Shown: in pieces, positions 18,206-27,255 of the stretch | How positions within the stretch are numbered: position 1 is the stretch's first letter | Layout of the letters: each line of letters starts with the position of its first letter | Assembly (NCBI GenBank): GCA_020026355.1 | Contig: JAHHQP010000001.1 | Coordinates: forward strand, 49,916-113,915 | From: Bacteroidales bacterium | Lineage (GTDB): Bacteria; Bacteroidota; Bacteroidia; Bacteroidales; UBA932 | Direction: 5' to 3' | DNA: 64,000 nucleotides | Position numbers and translations under genes: made by a program | The notes under the pieces: generated by a model | Seen by the model: only the letters and a program-made list of their open reading frames with translations | Databases searched by the model: none | What the model was told of the DNA's origin: nothing

Positions 18206-19195
18206 TCATTCGTTTTCAATCCGATTTTCCAGATACCAGAAGACCTTTTCCGGCTCCGCATCCTTCAGCAGCACGGTCTTGTCCACATTCAGCAGATACA
18301 GAGATGGGATCGCCCGCACATTGTAAGTCAGATCTGTCCGGATGACATAGTCCGGGTCATAGACATTGTACCAAACTTCCGGATAGATCGGCATATAGGA
18401 TTTCCAGGCTTCCAGATCCTCGTCAATGTACATGTTCACGACCGCAAGCCGCTTCTCGGCCAGCATTTCCGTGATTCGAGGACTGGTTTTCAGACGTTCG
18501 ATGATGGACTTGCAGGCCTGGCAGCCCGGATTGCTGAAAAACAGCAGTACATAGTCCGCATGGATTCCATAAAGATGGCCGTCACGTCCTCGGACATCCC
18601 GGAAACGGAAGTCTGCAGCCTTCGTCCCGACCTTGTTCAAGGCACAGAGCTGGGCATCGAAACCGTATTTTCCGCGCATCACCTCATCCACCAGCTCACA
18701 GTTGCTGAGCGCTTCCGCGATGATTCCGTACAGGTCTTCATCGCGCAGCGGAGAATTCACGTTGTAGAAATATTTTTCAGACAACTCGATCAAGGTTTCA
18801 AAAACCTCTGATCCGGAATCGGCCTGCTCACAGGCAAGCAGACGGGTCCAGAAATGCCGGACAGCCTTTTCCGCATCAGAAACCGGCAGCATAGACAGCA
18901 GCTGAGCATAGTTCGCGAAATGCTGTTCTACCTCAGTCCTGGCGACTCCGCTCACACGAAGGGAATCGCAAGCGTAATCCCGTGAAGGATTCGTGAACTT
19001 ATCCCAATAATGTTCTGCCAGAAAAAGCGTCCTCTCGTACTCAGAACTGAGCATGGCCGGTACGCCGACCTCCGGGAAGGACATGTGTTCTTCCTGTTCC
19101 GGTCCTTTTCCCTGTACCGCACGTCCTCTGCACCCGGCCAGGACCAGCAAAGCCAGCAGGACCAGAATGCTGTTTCTAGAAATCACCTTTGTCAT
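18206..19195 (-). CDS. DUF5106 / thioredoxin-like lipoprotein
   Basis: This 329-residue lipoprotein has a lipobox VLAGC with the lipidated cysteine at position 22. The middle (about residues 45-190) is helical and resembles DUF5106. The C-terminal half is a thioredoxin-like fold with the redox motif CQAC at residues 225-228 after YVLLFFSNPG, and the conserved cis-Pro region VRAIPSLYLL. It probably acts as a periplasm-facing thiol oxidoreductase, but the substrate is unknown. Its start overlaps the end of the Na/Pi cotransporter gene by 20 bases and its stop lies 19 bases before galM, so it is translated from the middle of one operon. Confidence 0.8.
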   Translation of the reverse strand: MTKVISRNSILVLLALLVLAGCRGRAVQGKGPEQEEHMSFPEVGVPAMLSSEYERTLFLAEHYWDKFTNPSRDYACDSLRVSGVARTEVEQHFANYAQLLSMLPVSDAEKAVRHFWTRLLACEQADSGSEVFETLIELSEKYFYNVNSPLRDEDLYGIIAEALSNCELVDEVMRGKYGFDAQLCALNKVGTKAADFRFRDVRGRDGHLYGIHADYVLLFFSNPGCQACKSIIERLKTSPRITEMLAEKRLAVVNMYIDEDLEAWKSYMPIYPEVWYNVYDPDYVIRTDLTYNVRAIPSLYLLNVDKTVLLKDAEPEKVFWYLENRIENE

Positions 19196-20963
19196 TCACT
19201 AAGGCCTGGGAAATGTTGATCATGAAGTCACCGAGCTTCTCCAGTTCGGAAAGGACATCCATGTAATAGACACCCATCTGGTAATTGTAACTGTGATTCT
19301 CGATATTGATGATGTGTTCCTCTCGCAGATTGTTCCTGCATTCGTTGATGTTATATTCCGCATTCACCGCATTGGTGATGTCGTTCAGTTCCGGATTCTT
19401 AAGGTTATCGATCATGGCCACATATGCGGCGTCGACCATGTCCGCCATCTTGTTCAAACGGAGGATGATGTCGTCATCGAAGGATTTCCCGTGAACATTT
19501 CTTCTCTTGATAATGCGCCCGATGGCTTCTCCGGAATCTCCGAGAGACTCCATCTCGCCGATGATCTTATACATCGCTTTCACCTTATCGGTCGCCTCAT
19601 CACTGAGCTCGTTCTTGGACACTTCATTCAGATAAGAAGCGATCTCAAACTCGATACGGTCCGTAATTTCCTCATATTTGATGAGACTCTTGTTGATCTC
19701 ATCGAATTTCTCAGGATTCGTCTCGTTGATGGCCTGACGGATGTAACCGAAGCCTTTGTAGCAGATCTCACCGAAATGGATGATTTCCTGGTTCGCTTCA
19801 TTGAGCGAAAGTTCCGCAGTAGCCATCGGACCTCCCTGAATATAACGGAGACGGAAGACTTCCTCTTCTCCCTCCTTTCCCTTCACGAGCCAGCAGGCCA
19901 TCTTCTCGATCCAAGGCACGAACCAGATCAGCAGGAAGGTGTTGGTGACATTGAACAGCGTATGCAGAGCTGCGATACCGTAGAGCATCACATCCTTAGA
20001 CTCTCCTAAAGCGGTTTCCGCTTGCTTGATGGCCTCCGTATCACCGGCAGCCTGCGCCGCGGCCAACGCCTTGCCGGCATCAGCCATACGGACATCCAAC
20101 GGATTGACTCCGACGATGGAATCCATGATATAGCCGATGAATTCCGTAATCGGATAGAACAGAAGAAGTACCCAGGTGACACCGATCAGGTTGAAGATCG
20201 TATGCGCCATAGCTGCGCGCTTGGCGGAAGTATTGGCAACAGAAGCCGCGATGTTGGCCGTAATTGTCGTTCCGATGTTTTCACCGAGCACCATGGCAAC
20301 GGCAAGCCTGAAGTCAATGAGACCGGTCGCCGCCAGCAGCATGGTGATAGCCATCGTCGCGCTGGAAGCCTGAAGCACGATGGTCAGCAAGGCACCGGCC
20401 AGCACGAAGAGCAGGACAGAGCCGAAACCGAAATTGTTGATGCTCGCGAAGAAAGACATCATCTGCGGCTGATACTGCTCCATGATCATGTTCGAGTAGT
20501 CCTTCATGAAGGTCAGGCCAACGTACATGATCGCGAAACCGATAAAGAACTGGCCGATGTTCTTGGTGGACGGCTTCTTCATGGACATGAGCATGAAACC
20601 TATCGCCATCATCGGCACAGCAAAAAGCGCGATATCGACTGAAAATCCGAGAGAAGTGATCCATGCCGTGAGCGTCGTACCGATATTGGCACCCATGATC
20701 ACTCCAATTGCATTTCCTAAAGTGAGAAGACCGGCATTCACGAAACTGACCACCATGATAGTCGTCGCAGAAGATGATTGGACGAGGGCCGTGATCGCAG
20801 TACCGGTGAAGATTCTCTTGAGAGGGGTGGAAGTCATGGCCGCCATGAATGACCGGAGCCGGTCGCCGGCTGACTTCTGAAGTCCTTCACTCATCAGAGT
20901 CATACCATAGAGGAACATGGACAACGCTCCGAGCAATGAGAGGACGTATAAGACAGTTAACAT
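19176..20963 (-). CDS. Na+/phosphate cotransporter family protein (NptA-like with PhoU-type tail)
   Basis: The product has 595 residues. The first 370 or so carry two inverted Na/Pi-cotransporter repeats with the signatures ALVQSSSATTIMVVSFVNAG and TIVLQASSATMAITMLLAA, each followed by MGANIGTTLTAW or LGENIGTTITANI. The C-terminal 200 residues are helical and PhoU-like. The protein sits in the inner membrane and moves phosphate, or exports it, coupled to sodium. The PhoU-like tail may regulate it or report phosphate status. It is the first gene of the minus-strand operon that continues into the DUF5106 protein, galM, thyA and folA. The functional link to those genes is not obvious. Confidence 0.92.
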   Translation of the reverse strand: MLTVLYVLSLLGALSMFLYGMTLMSEGLQKSAGDRLRSFMAAMTSTPLKRIFTGTAITALVQSSSATTIMVVSFVNAGLLTLGNAIGVIMGANIGTTLTAWITSLGFSVDIALFAVPMMAIGFMLMSMKKPSTKNIGQFFIGFAIMYVGLTFMKDYSNMIMEQYQPQMMSFFASINNFGFGSVLLFVLAGALLTIVLQASSATMAITMLLAATGLIDFRLAVAMVLGENIGTTITANIAASVANTSAKRAAMAHTIFNLIGVTWVLLLFYPITEFIGYIMDSIVGVNPLDVRMADAGKALAAAQAAGDTEAIKQAETALGESKDVMLYGIAALHTLFNVTNTFLLIWFVPWIEKMACWLVKGKEGEEEVFRLRYIQGGPMATAELSLNEANQEIIHFGEICYKGFGYIRQAINETNPEKFDEINKSLIKYEEITDRIEFEIASYLNEVSKNELSDEATDKVKAMYKIIGEMESLGDSGEAIGRIIKRRNVHGKSFDDDIILRLNKMADMVDAAYVAMIDNLKNPELNDITNAVNAEYNINECRNNLREEHIINIENHSYNYQMGVYYMDVLSELEKLGDFMINISQALVNDKGDF

Positions 20964-21011
20964 AGTTTTTTTTCAGTTTTAAATTGATGAGAGTTATAGC
21001 TGAAAAGCATA

Positions 21012-21019
21012 CAAAAATA
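21012..21019 (-). promoter_or_regulatory. -7 box of the Na/Pi cotransporter operon
   Basis: TATTTTTG reads on the minus strand 49 bases before the start codon. I found no clear TTTG at the right distance. It lies only 11 bases from the plus-strand -7 box of the divergent outer-membrane peptidase gene, so the two promoters would overlap and may compete. Confidence 0.4.
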
Positions 21020-21030
21020 TAAAAAATAAT

Positions 21031-21038
21031 TAGATTTG
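21031..21038 (+). promoter_or_regulatory. -7 box of the outer-membrane peptidase-like gene
   Basis: TAGATTTG matches TAnnTTTG and lies 38 bases before ATG 21077. No good -33 box is visible. It overlaps the control region of the divergent Na/Pi operon. Confidence 0.45.
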
Positions 21039-21076
21039 CCGTGAGTTTCACTCATTAACATGGAAAATATCTACAC

Positions 21077-24000
21077 ATGAAACATTTCCGGTTCATTATC
21101 GCCATTACATTAACGCTGCTGCATCTACCGCTGCAGGCTCAATTCTACGTCACCGGCGACGACCCTGGGAATAAACGATGGATGCAGATTGAAACCGACC
21201 AGTTCCGGGTCATCTACCCGGAAGCCATCGATTCTCTGGCCCATGTCTATGCCAGAAATCTGGAAAGATACAAGATGCCGGTCTCCTTCTCGACCGGTTA
21301 CTATCCTGGAGAAAAGATCCTGCACCACAAGAAGATGCCGGTCGTGCTTCATCCATGGAATGCCTTTTCAAACGGTTCAGTCGCCTGGGCGCCGAAAAGA
21401 ATGGACCTGTTCACGATTCCAAGTCCCTACGGCTCCGAAGCCATTCCATGGGCCAGAATGCTGGCCATCCACGAATCCCGCCATGTCACCCAGATGCAGT
21501 TCGGTCTGGACCGCTGGTTCAAGCCCGGAAACTATATCTTCGGCGAAATGTTCAACATCCTCACGACTCTCATGTGGACCGGAACGGCCTACATGGAAGG
21601 AGATGCCGTCATCGCGGAGACTGCCTTGACCAAAGGCGGACGTGGACGGCATGCGGATTTCCTGAACTACTATATGCTGGCCGCAGATCAAGGAATCAGG
21701 AAAGATTGGTATCAATGGAAGGAAATATCCCAGCGGAACTATGCGCCGAACTATTATGCACTGGGCTATCTCACCTTGGGAGGTTTCCGGTACCGTTGGG
21801 ACCGGAGCGACCTCATGGACCAGTACTACACCATGCTGCGTGACAAGCCATTCCACTGCTGGGGAATCAACGACAAGATGGAGCAGATCACCGGAATGAA
21901 ATTCAAGGATATCTTCTCTGAAATCTACGACAGCATCTATGAACGTTGGAAAGCGGATGCGGAGAAGCGCAAACCGTACATTCAGGGAACACCGGTCACG
22001 GCAGAACCCTCCATCTACACCGACTACTCCGAACCGGTATTCATCGGCAAACGACTCTTCGCCATCAAACGCGGTTTCCAGGATGCCGGAAGGCTGGTCG
22101 AGATTTTCCCGAACGGGAAAGAAAAAAGCATAGGTCCCTTCGCCAGAGAGACCAGTCTACTCTTCCCTTCATCAGAAACAGGGCGGATCTACTGGAGCGA
22201 AACCGTCCCTGATGCACGCTGGACTTTGAAAGCGACCTCCAAGATCAGCTACATGGAACAAGAAAACCTGTTCCGGAAGAAAGACATGACCACAGGCGGA
22301 CTGCTGTACAATCCGGTTCCCTCTCCGGAAGGACAGCAGATCGCCGCTACGGAATATACGATACAGGGTCGCACACGCCTTGTGCTGCTGAACGAGAAAA
22401 GCGGTGCCAGAGAAAAGGTCATCCCGCTACCGGACAGCCTGCAGCTGATCGGTGCCGCCTGGATCGGCAAACGACTCTATGCTTCAGCACTTTCCGACAA
22501 TGGTTACGGAATTTATCGGTTCGACGATGGATGGAATGAACTTCTTTCTCCGCAACCTGCTGTCATCCAGAATCTTACAAGCATCGGGGACAACCTCATC
22601 TTCACCAGCGACCGGAGTGGAGCCAATGAGTTCTACCGCTTGGAGCCGGAGTCCGGTCAAGTCTTCCAGCTGACCTCCACCAGATACGGCGTCACCCAAG
22701 GCACTTTCAGTCCAGACCGGAAAGAGTTCTACTACACCGCCATCACGCTGAACGGAAAGCGGCTCTACCGCATCTCGACCGACTCTCTCCAGAACCGACC
22801 GGTAGATTACGGCCATCTGTACAGCTACCCGATTGCGGAAGCGATCAGCCGTCAGGAAAAGGAACTGGCCCGGAAGAACGAGTGGATCGACCTGAAAGAT
22901 GAGGACATCGCCATTTCCGAACCGAAGAGATATCGGAAATTCCCGCACCTGTTCAACATCCATTCCTGGACACCGGTCTATGTCAATGTCAAGAACATCA
23001 TGGAGGTGTCCTACGACAAGTATTATGATCTGGCCTCTCTCGGAATGGCCGGCATCCTGCAGAATCAGCTGAGCACCGCCTACGGAAGCTTCGGCTACTC
23101 CGCCCACAAGGACCCTTACCACCGGGATAAATGGAGACATTCCGGTCATTTCCAATTCACCTACAGCGGCTGGTATCCTGTCCTGGAGGTATCCCTGGAT
23201 GTCAATGACCGGGCCGCCCGTCAATACCGGTGCGCCGACATCATCGACGGGATGAACGGGAATGTTGATTATACCGGCCATTTCAGCATCTTCAGCCAGG
23301 AAAGGAAACAGCCCTATGTCCAGACTTCGATCAAGGCCTACATTCCTTGGAATTTATCCTCCGGAGGCTGGAACAAAGGTGTCATCCCTCAACTGAGCTA
23401 TACCTTCTCGAACGACTGTTTCAACAGCCGCAAGATGACCCTCATGCCGGAACAGGTCGGCATCAACTATATCGGCGGCTTCCTGGTGGATCCAGGAACA
23501 GGCGGGAAGAACAGCTATACCCACAAGCTCCGCCTTTCCGCAAGAGCCTATGTGATGCTTCCGATACCGAACTCCTGCGTCTATCCGAGATGGGGTATCG
23601 GTGCCGAGCTCGGCGTGAACATGGACCTGCACAGAGCCGATCATTTCGCACACATGGGCTTCGCCTATCTCTACGGCTATGTACCGGGCTTCTTCCGGAA
23701 ACAAGGCTTCAAGTTTACCGCCCTCCATCAGCGGAAATTCGCAGCCAGGAACAATAAGCACCGATTCGGCCAGGCGACAGTCAACATCCTTCCGCGCGGT
23801 CTCGCTAATCGTCCGGAAATCCTCTCCGACCTGAGCCAGAACACCAGGGACCTCCTGAAACTGACAGCTGATTACGCAATCCCGATCTACATCGGTGACA
23901 TCAACATCTGGAAATCCTTCCTCTCCATCAAGAGACTGGAGCTCATTCCTCATTTCGATTTCATGCTGGCCGGCAAGAAGAAGAACCTCTGGTCAGTCGG

Positions 24001-24163
24001 AACAGATTTTGTCTTCCGACTGAACACCCTGGTCTGGATTCCATGGCCATGCTCTTTGGGAGTGAGGTATGACTACAACGGAGGAAGCCTGATGAAGACT
24101 TACGGAGGACATCCGACACTCGGACGCCATTTCGTCGGTCCGCTGTTCTCCGTTTCTTTCTGA
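21077..24163 (+). CDS. outer-membrane protein with gluzincin-like site, beta-propeller and barrel
   Basis: The product has 1028 residues and a signal peptide (1-22). Residues about 30-300 look like a peptidase MA-type domain. HESRH is at 132-136, and a downstream acid, Glu174 in YMEGD, sits where a gluzincin's third ligand should be. Residues about 310-620 contain TolB/PD40-like propeller repeats (SSETGRIYWSE, SPDRKEFYYTA). The last 400 residues are rich in alternating aromatic strands and end GRHFVGPLFSVSF, typical of an outer-membrane barrel. I infer a barrel-anchored enzyme or assembly factor whose soluble domains face the periplasm or the outside. It is transcribed alone from its own promoter. 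Proteolysis is not proven, and the HESRH motif could be structural. Confidence 0.8.
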   Translation: MKHFRFIIAITLTLLHLPLQAQFYVTGDDPGNKRWMQIETDQFRVIYPEAIDSLAHVYARNLERYKMPVSFSTGYYPGEKILHHKKMPVVLHPWNAFSNGSVAWAPKRMDLFTIPSPYGSEAIPWARMLAIHESRHVTQMQFGLDRWFKPGNYIFGEMFNILTTLMWTGTAYMEGDAVIAETALTKGGRGRHADFLNYYMLAADQGIRKDWYQWKEISQRNYAPNYYALGYLTLGGFRYRWDRSDLMDQYYTMLRDKPFHCWGINDKMEQITGMKFKDIFSEIYDSIYERWKADAEKRKPYIQGTPVTAEPSIYTDYSEPVFIGKRLFAIKRGFQDAGRLVEIFPNGKEKSIGPFARETSLLFPSSETGRIYWSETVPDARWTLKATSKISYMEQENLFRKKDMTTGGLLYNPVPSPEGQQIAATEYTIQGRTRLVLLNEKSGAREKVIPLPDSLQLIGAAWIGKRLYASALSDNGYGIYRFDDGWNELLSPQPAVIQNLTSIGDNLIFTSDRSGANEFYRLEPESGQVFQLTSTRYGVTQGTFSPDRKEFYYTAITLNGKRLYRISTDSLQNRPVDYGHLYSYPIAEAISRQEKELARKNEWIDLKDEDIAISEPKRYRKFPHLFNIHSWTPVYVNVKNIMEVSYDKYYDLASLGMAGILQNQLSTAYGSFGYSAHKDPYHRDKWRHSGHFQFTYSGWYPVLEVSLDVNDRAARQYRCADIIDGMNGNVDYTGHFSIFSQERKQPYVQTSIKAYIPWNLSSGGWNKGVIPQLSYTFSNDCFNSRKMTLMPEQVGINYIGGFLVDPGTGGKNSYTHKLRLSARAYVMLPIPNSCVYPRWGIGAELGVNMDLHRADHFAHMGFAYLYGYVPGFFRKQGFKFTALHQRKFAARNNKHRFGQATVNILPRGLANRPEILSDLSQNTRDLLKLTADYAIPIYIGDINIWKSFLSIKRLELIPHFDFMLAGKKKNLWSVGTDFVFRLNTLVWIPWPCSLGVRYDYNGGSLMKTYGGHPTLGRHFVGPLFSVSF

Positions 24164-24190
24164 TCCGCTCCCCATTTCGCGGAAAAACAT

Positions 24191-24198
24191 TAAATTTG
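24191..24198 (+). promoter_or_regulatory. -7 box of the CpXC gene
   Basis: TAAATTTG is a perfect match, located 24 bases before ATG 24223 and giving a leader of about 18 bases. The TTG inside it is in frame with the gene and could be mistaken for the start. Confidence 0.55.
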
Positions 24199-24222
24199 CA
24201 GCCGAATCTAAAGAAAATCCTT

Positions 24223-24885
24223 ATGTCCATCATCCATCAGGCCATCGCGCCATGCAGCAAATGCGGTGCAGAAACAACCATCAATGTCTACAAGAGCATC
24301 AATACAGCCGATAATCCGGAACTGAAAGCGAAGGTGAAGGACGGCTCCATCTTCCTCTGGGAATGCCCGGAATGCAAGACGGTGAATCTCGCCAGATACG
24401 AGACGCTCTACCATGACCCGGAAAAGAAACTGATGGTCTGGCTGGTTCCAGAAGGAGAGATTTCAGAAAGCCAGATGCAGGCGATCACCATGCACACGAA
24501 GGCCATGGGCGGCTACACGCTCAGAAGAGTTTCAGATATGGGTGACCTCATGGAGAAGGTCCTCATCCACGAGGCCGGCCTGGAAGACCATGTGCTGGAA
24601 ATGTGCAAATACGTCACCAAGATGGAAATGATGGCGAAAATCACCGGTGAAGACCAGCAGAAGGAATTCATGGCCGCTCCTTTCCATTTCTACCGTACGG
24701 AAGGAGATGGCGATGATCGCCTGATCACCTTCATGTACGCTCTCGACGGAAAGATGCAAGGTGTGAACATCGGCTGGAACGTCTACAACGACTGTCTGGG
24801 CATCGTCGAAAGAAATCCAATAATGAAACCAGCCGACGGATTTGAAAGAATCGACGCCGGCTGGTTGTATTCAAAAATGCGATAA
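24223..24885 (+). CDS. CpXC domain protein
   Basis: The product has 220 residues starting at ATG 24223. Two CxxC pairs, CSKC near residue 11 and CPEC near residue 48, frame a zinc-ribbon-like N-terminal domain that fits the CpXC family. The rest (about residues 65-220) is predicted alpha/beta with no recognised catalytic motif. There is no signal peptide, so it is cytosolic. Function is unknown; CpXC proteins are assumed to bind zinc. It has its own promoter. Its TAA stop and that of the convergent galK gene are three bases apart within the palindrome ATAAGCCTTAT, and no proper terminator separates them. Confidence 0.75.
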   Translation: MSIIHQAIAPCSKCGAETTINVYKSINTADNPELKAKVKDGSIFLWECPECKTVNLARYETLYHDPEKKLMVWLVPEGEISESQMQAITMHTKAMGGYTLRRVSDMGDLMEKVLIHEAGLEDHVLEMCKYVTKMEMMAKITGEDQQKEFMAAPFHFYRTEGDGDDRLITFMYALDGKMQGVNIGWNVYNDCLGIVERNPIMKPADGFERIDAGWLYSKMR

Positions 24886-24888
24886 GCC

Positions 24889-26025
24889 TTATTCCAGTTT
24901 TCTGGCTCCGTCACTGATGACGACATCAATGACAACGGGCTCATGACCGAATCTTGCCGCAAAGGCAGTTTTCGCCTCCTCGATGAAGGTATTGTAAAGC
25001 TCTTCCTTGACAAGGTTGATGGTACAGCCACCGAAGCCGCCACCCATGATTCTGGAACCTGAGACGCCACAGGTGTGGGCGATACCGGCCAGATAATCCA
25101 GTTCAATGCAGGATACCTCGTAATCCTTGGACATTCCCCAATGGGTTTCATACATCCGTGCTCCGACCGTCTCGTAATCTCCAGCTTCCAGGGCTGCACA
25201 GACATCGAGCACTCTCTTTTCCTCACCGATCACATAACGTGCACGCCTGTAATCCTCTTCGGAAATCTGATCCTTGATGGCATCAAGCTGTTCCATGGTC
25301 GCGCCACGAAGGAATTCCTGTCCCAAGACTTTAGCGACTCGCTCGCAGGAAGCACGGCGATCGTTGTACGGAGATCCGACCAGCTCATGCTTCACGCATG
25401 AATTCAAAAGCACCAGTCTGTAACCGTATTTTCCAGGATCAAACGGGAAATATTCAAATTCCATGGACCTGCAGTCCAGACGCATCAGATGACCGGCTTT
25501 TCCGAAAACGGAAGCGAACTGGTCCATGATGCCGCAATTCACGCCGCAATAGTTGTGCTCCGTAGACTGACCGATTCTGGCCAGCTCGAACTTGTCGAAA
25601 CCGAGATGGAAGAGATCATCCAGCGCGAAAGCGAAAGTACTCTCGAGCGCCGCGGATGAAGACATACCTGCGCCAAGTGGAACATCACCGGCAAAGACGG
25701 CATTGAAACCGCTGATCTTTCCCCCTCTCTTGAGGATTTCACGGCAGACGCCGAACACATAATGAGCCCAGCCCTGTACAGGCTTGTCTTCCTCATTCAG
25801 TCCGAATTCCACATATTCATCCAGATCAAGCGCATAGACATTGACTTTATCAGTTCCATTGAGTTCGATTTCAGCGATGATGCCTTTATCAATGGCTCCC
25901 GGGAACACGAATCCTCCATTGTAGTCCGTATGCTCTCCGATCAGGTTGATTCGGCCTGCCGAGGCATAGAATACTCCATCTGCATTGAACAGCGTATGAA
26001 ATTTTTCTGAGATTCTTTGTTTCAT
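24889..26025 (-). CDS. galK: galactokinase
   Basis: The product has 378 residues from ATG 26025; a longer in-frame start at 26058 adds an AT-rich leader and is rejected. It phosphorylates galactose to galactose-1-phosphate (Leloir pathway, cytosol). GHMP-kinase landmarks appear in order. The galactokinase signature GRINLIGEHTDYNGG lies at residues 25-39, the ATP-binding PLGAGMSSSAALE near 112, the catalytic Asp region NCGIMDQFASVFG near 160, and the C-terminal GSRIMGGGFGGC. A 139-base AT-rich spacer separates it from the upstream nuclease gene. galM lies elsewhere in this window; galT is not visible. Confidence 0.96.
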   Translation of the reverse strand: MKQRISEKFHTLFNADGVFYASAGRINLIGEHTDYNGGFVFPGAIDKGIIAEIELNGTDKVNVYALDLDEYVEFGLNEEDKPVQGWAHYVFGVCREILKRGGKISGFNAVFAGDVPLGAGMSSSAALESTFAFALDDLFHLGFDKFELARIGQSTEHNYCGVNCGIMDQFASVFGKAGHLMRLDCRSMEFEYFPFDPGKYGYRLVLLNSCVKHELVGSPYNDRRASCERVAKVLGQEFLRGATMEQLDAIKDQISEEDYRRARYVIGEEKRVLDVCAALEAGDYETVGARMYETHWGMSKDYEVSCIELDYLAGIAHTCGVSGSRIMGGGFGGCTINLVKEELYNTFIEEAKTAFAARFGHEPVVIDVVISDGARKLE

Positions 26026-26164
26026 GGTGTTATAATTATATTTGAAAATCAATTTCACTATATCTTTTCAAAGGTAAAGAGTTTAGAAGGAAAATAAAAG
26101 TGAAAAAACAATGAATAATTGGAAAAAATATATAGAAAATGACTCTTTTAACGTCATTATGCTC

Positions 26165-27142
26165 TCACTCTATCCGTAACATGACCGGAAAATGGTCACT
26201 GACACCCCCTTTATAACGAGGACCGGAATAAGTTCTGAAAGGCTTGTATCCTGCATGTTTTCCGTCCCATTCCTGCAGAAAAGGGGGACGGCAGACCGAC
26301 ATCCGGCACCGTCCATCCAGTTCAGGAGATATCAGGAAGAAGTCGATCAGCTGCCATTTTCCCTCGAAGCGTATGCTTCCCGATTCCTTTTCCTCCCGAC
26401 AGAGACGCGCTCCGAGATTGACCGTCACTTCCTCCGCCAATCGGAACTGGGATGCCTCCGGAACGTCATTGAAATCCCCCATGGCGATCACAGGATCTCC
26501 TGCTTCCCGACAGAGCGTGACTAACTGACGCATGGCCAATTCACGAGCCTGCCGGGATGCTTCCGCTCCAGAGAACTTAGAGGGATGATGGTTCACCAGA
26601 AAGACGAAACGCTGGCCGTTCCGGTCTTCAGCACGGACCCGGAGTATCGAGCGGGTCCGGAGAGTATCACGCCCCTGAACCAATGGCAGCTGATCGACTT
26701 CCAGGATCTGGATGCAGGACCGGAGATAAAGAAGACCGACATCGATTCCTCGGTGGTCCGGAGAATCGAAATGTATGTAATCATAACCTGCTTTCTTGAG
26801 CGGAGGCGAGAGACACAGACTCCGGAGCACCTGAGCATTCTCCACTTCAGCGATTCCAACTACCTCAGGAAGCTTCCCCTGCCTATTTCCGATCCACAGC
26901 AAGGTCTTGGCCACAAGATCCCTTTTCCGGAAGAATTTCTCCCAGGTCCAGTGTCGACTTCCCCGAGAGGAAAATTCCGTATCAGCCGCTCCGCCTCCGT
27001 CATCTCGAGGATCGAAGAAATTCTCCAGGTTCCAGAAGACAACCGTCAGGCTGTCTTCCCCTACCGGGAAAACAGCGGTGGCGGTAGCCAGAAACAGAAA
27101 GACCACCGGAAGCAAGAACAGTTTGACGGAACTTCCTGACAT
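26165..27142 (-). CDS. exported endonuclease/exonuclease/phosphatase family protein
   Basis: The product has 325 residues with a hydrophobic N-terminus (about 7-24) that is a signal peptide or anchor. The EEP-fold motifs run in order: VVFWNLENFFDP (Asn and metal region), GIAEVENAQVL (metal-binding Glu), HRGIDVGLLY, VNHHPSK, GDFNDVPEA (Asp/Asn pair), and the final GGVSDHFPVM with the catalytic Asp-His. It probably hydrolyses nucleic acid or another phosphodiester outside the cytosol. The start codon lies only four bases after a -7 box (see that entry), so the mRNA may be leaderless. galK follows after 139 bases on the same strand. Confidence 0.88.
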   Translation of the reverse strand: MSGSSVKLFLLPVVFLFLATATAVFPVGEDSLTVVFWNLENFFDPRDDGGGAADTEFSSRGSRHWTWEKFFRKRDLVAKTLLWIGNRQGKLPEVVGIAEVENAQVLRSLCLSPPLKKAGYDYIHFDSPDHRGIDVGLLYLRSCIQILEVDQLPLVQGRDTLRTRSILRVRAEDRNGQRFVFLVNHHPSKFSGAEASRQARELAMRQLVTLCREAGDPVIAMGDFNDVPEASQFRLAEEVTVNLGARLCREEKESGSIRFEGKWQLIDFFLISPELDGRCRMSVCRPPFLQEWDGKHAGYKPFRTYSGPRYKGGVSDHFPVMLRIE

Positions 27143-27146
27143 GATG

Positions 27147-27154
27147 CAAATTTA
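27147..27154 (-). promoter_or_regulatory. -7 box of the exported nuclease gene
   Basis: TAAATTTG on the minus strand ends four bases before the ATG at 27142. A TTTT run 17 bases upstream is a possible but close -33 box. Transcription would start at or just before the start codon. Confidence 0.5.
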
Positions 27155-27175
27155 GGCAATGTCCGGCAGGGAAAA

Positions 27176-27207
27176 TTTAAGAAAGAGAAAAACATTTCCT
27201 AAATTTG
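27176..27207 (+). promoter_or_regulatory. ychF promoter
   Basis: TTTA at 27176-27179, a 20-base spacer and a perfect -7 box TAAATTTG at 27200-27207 lie 48 bases before the ychF start. Confidence 0.65.
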
Positions 27208-27255
27208 CAGGTTGAATTTGAACCATCGGATATAAACAATTAAAATCATATTAAA

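Noticed and set aside
24882..24892. ATAAGCCTTAT between the CpXC gene and galK as a terminator
   Set aside because: The palindrome is short, has no T-run and is made up of the two stop codons.
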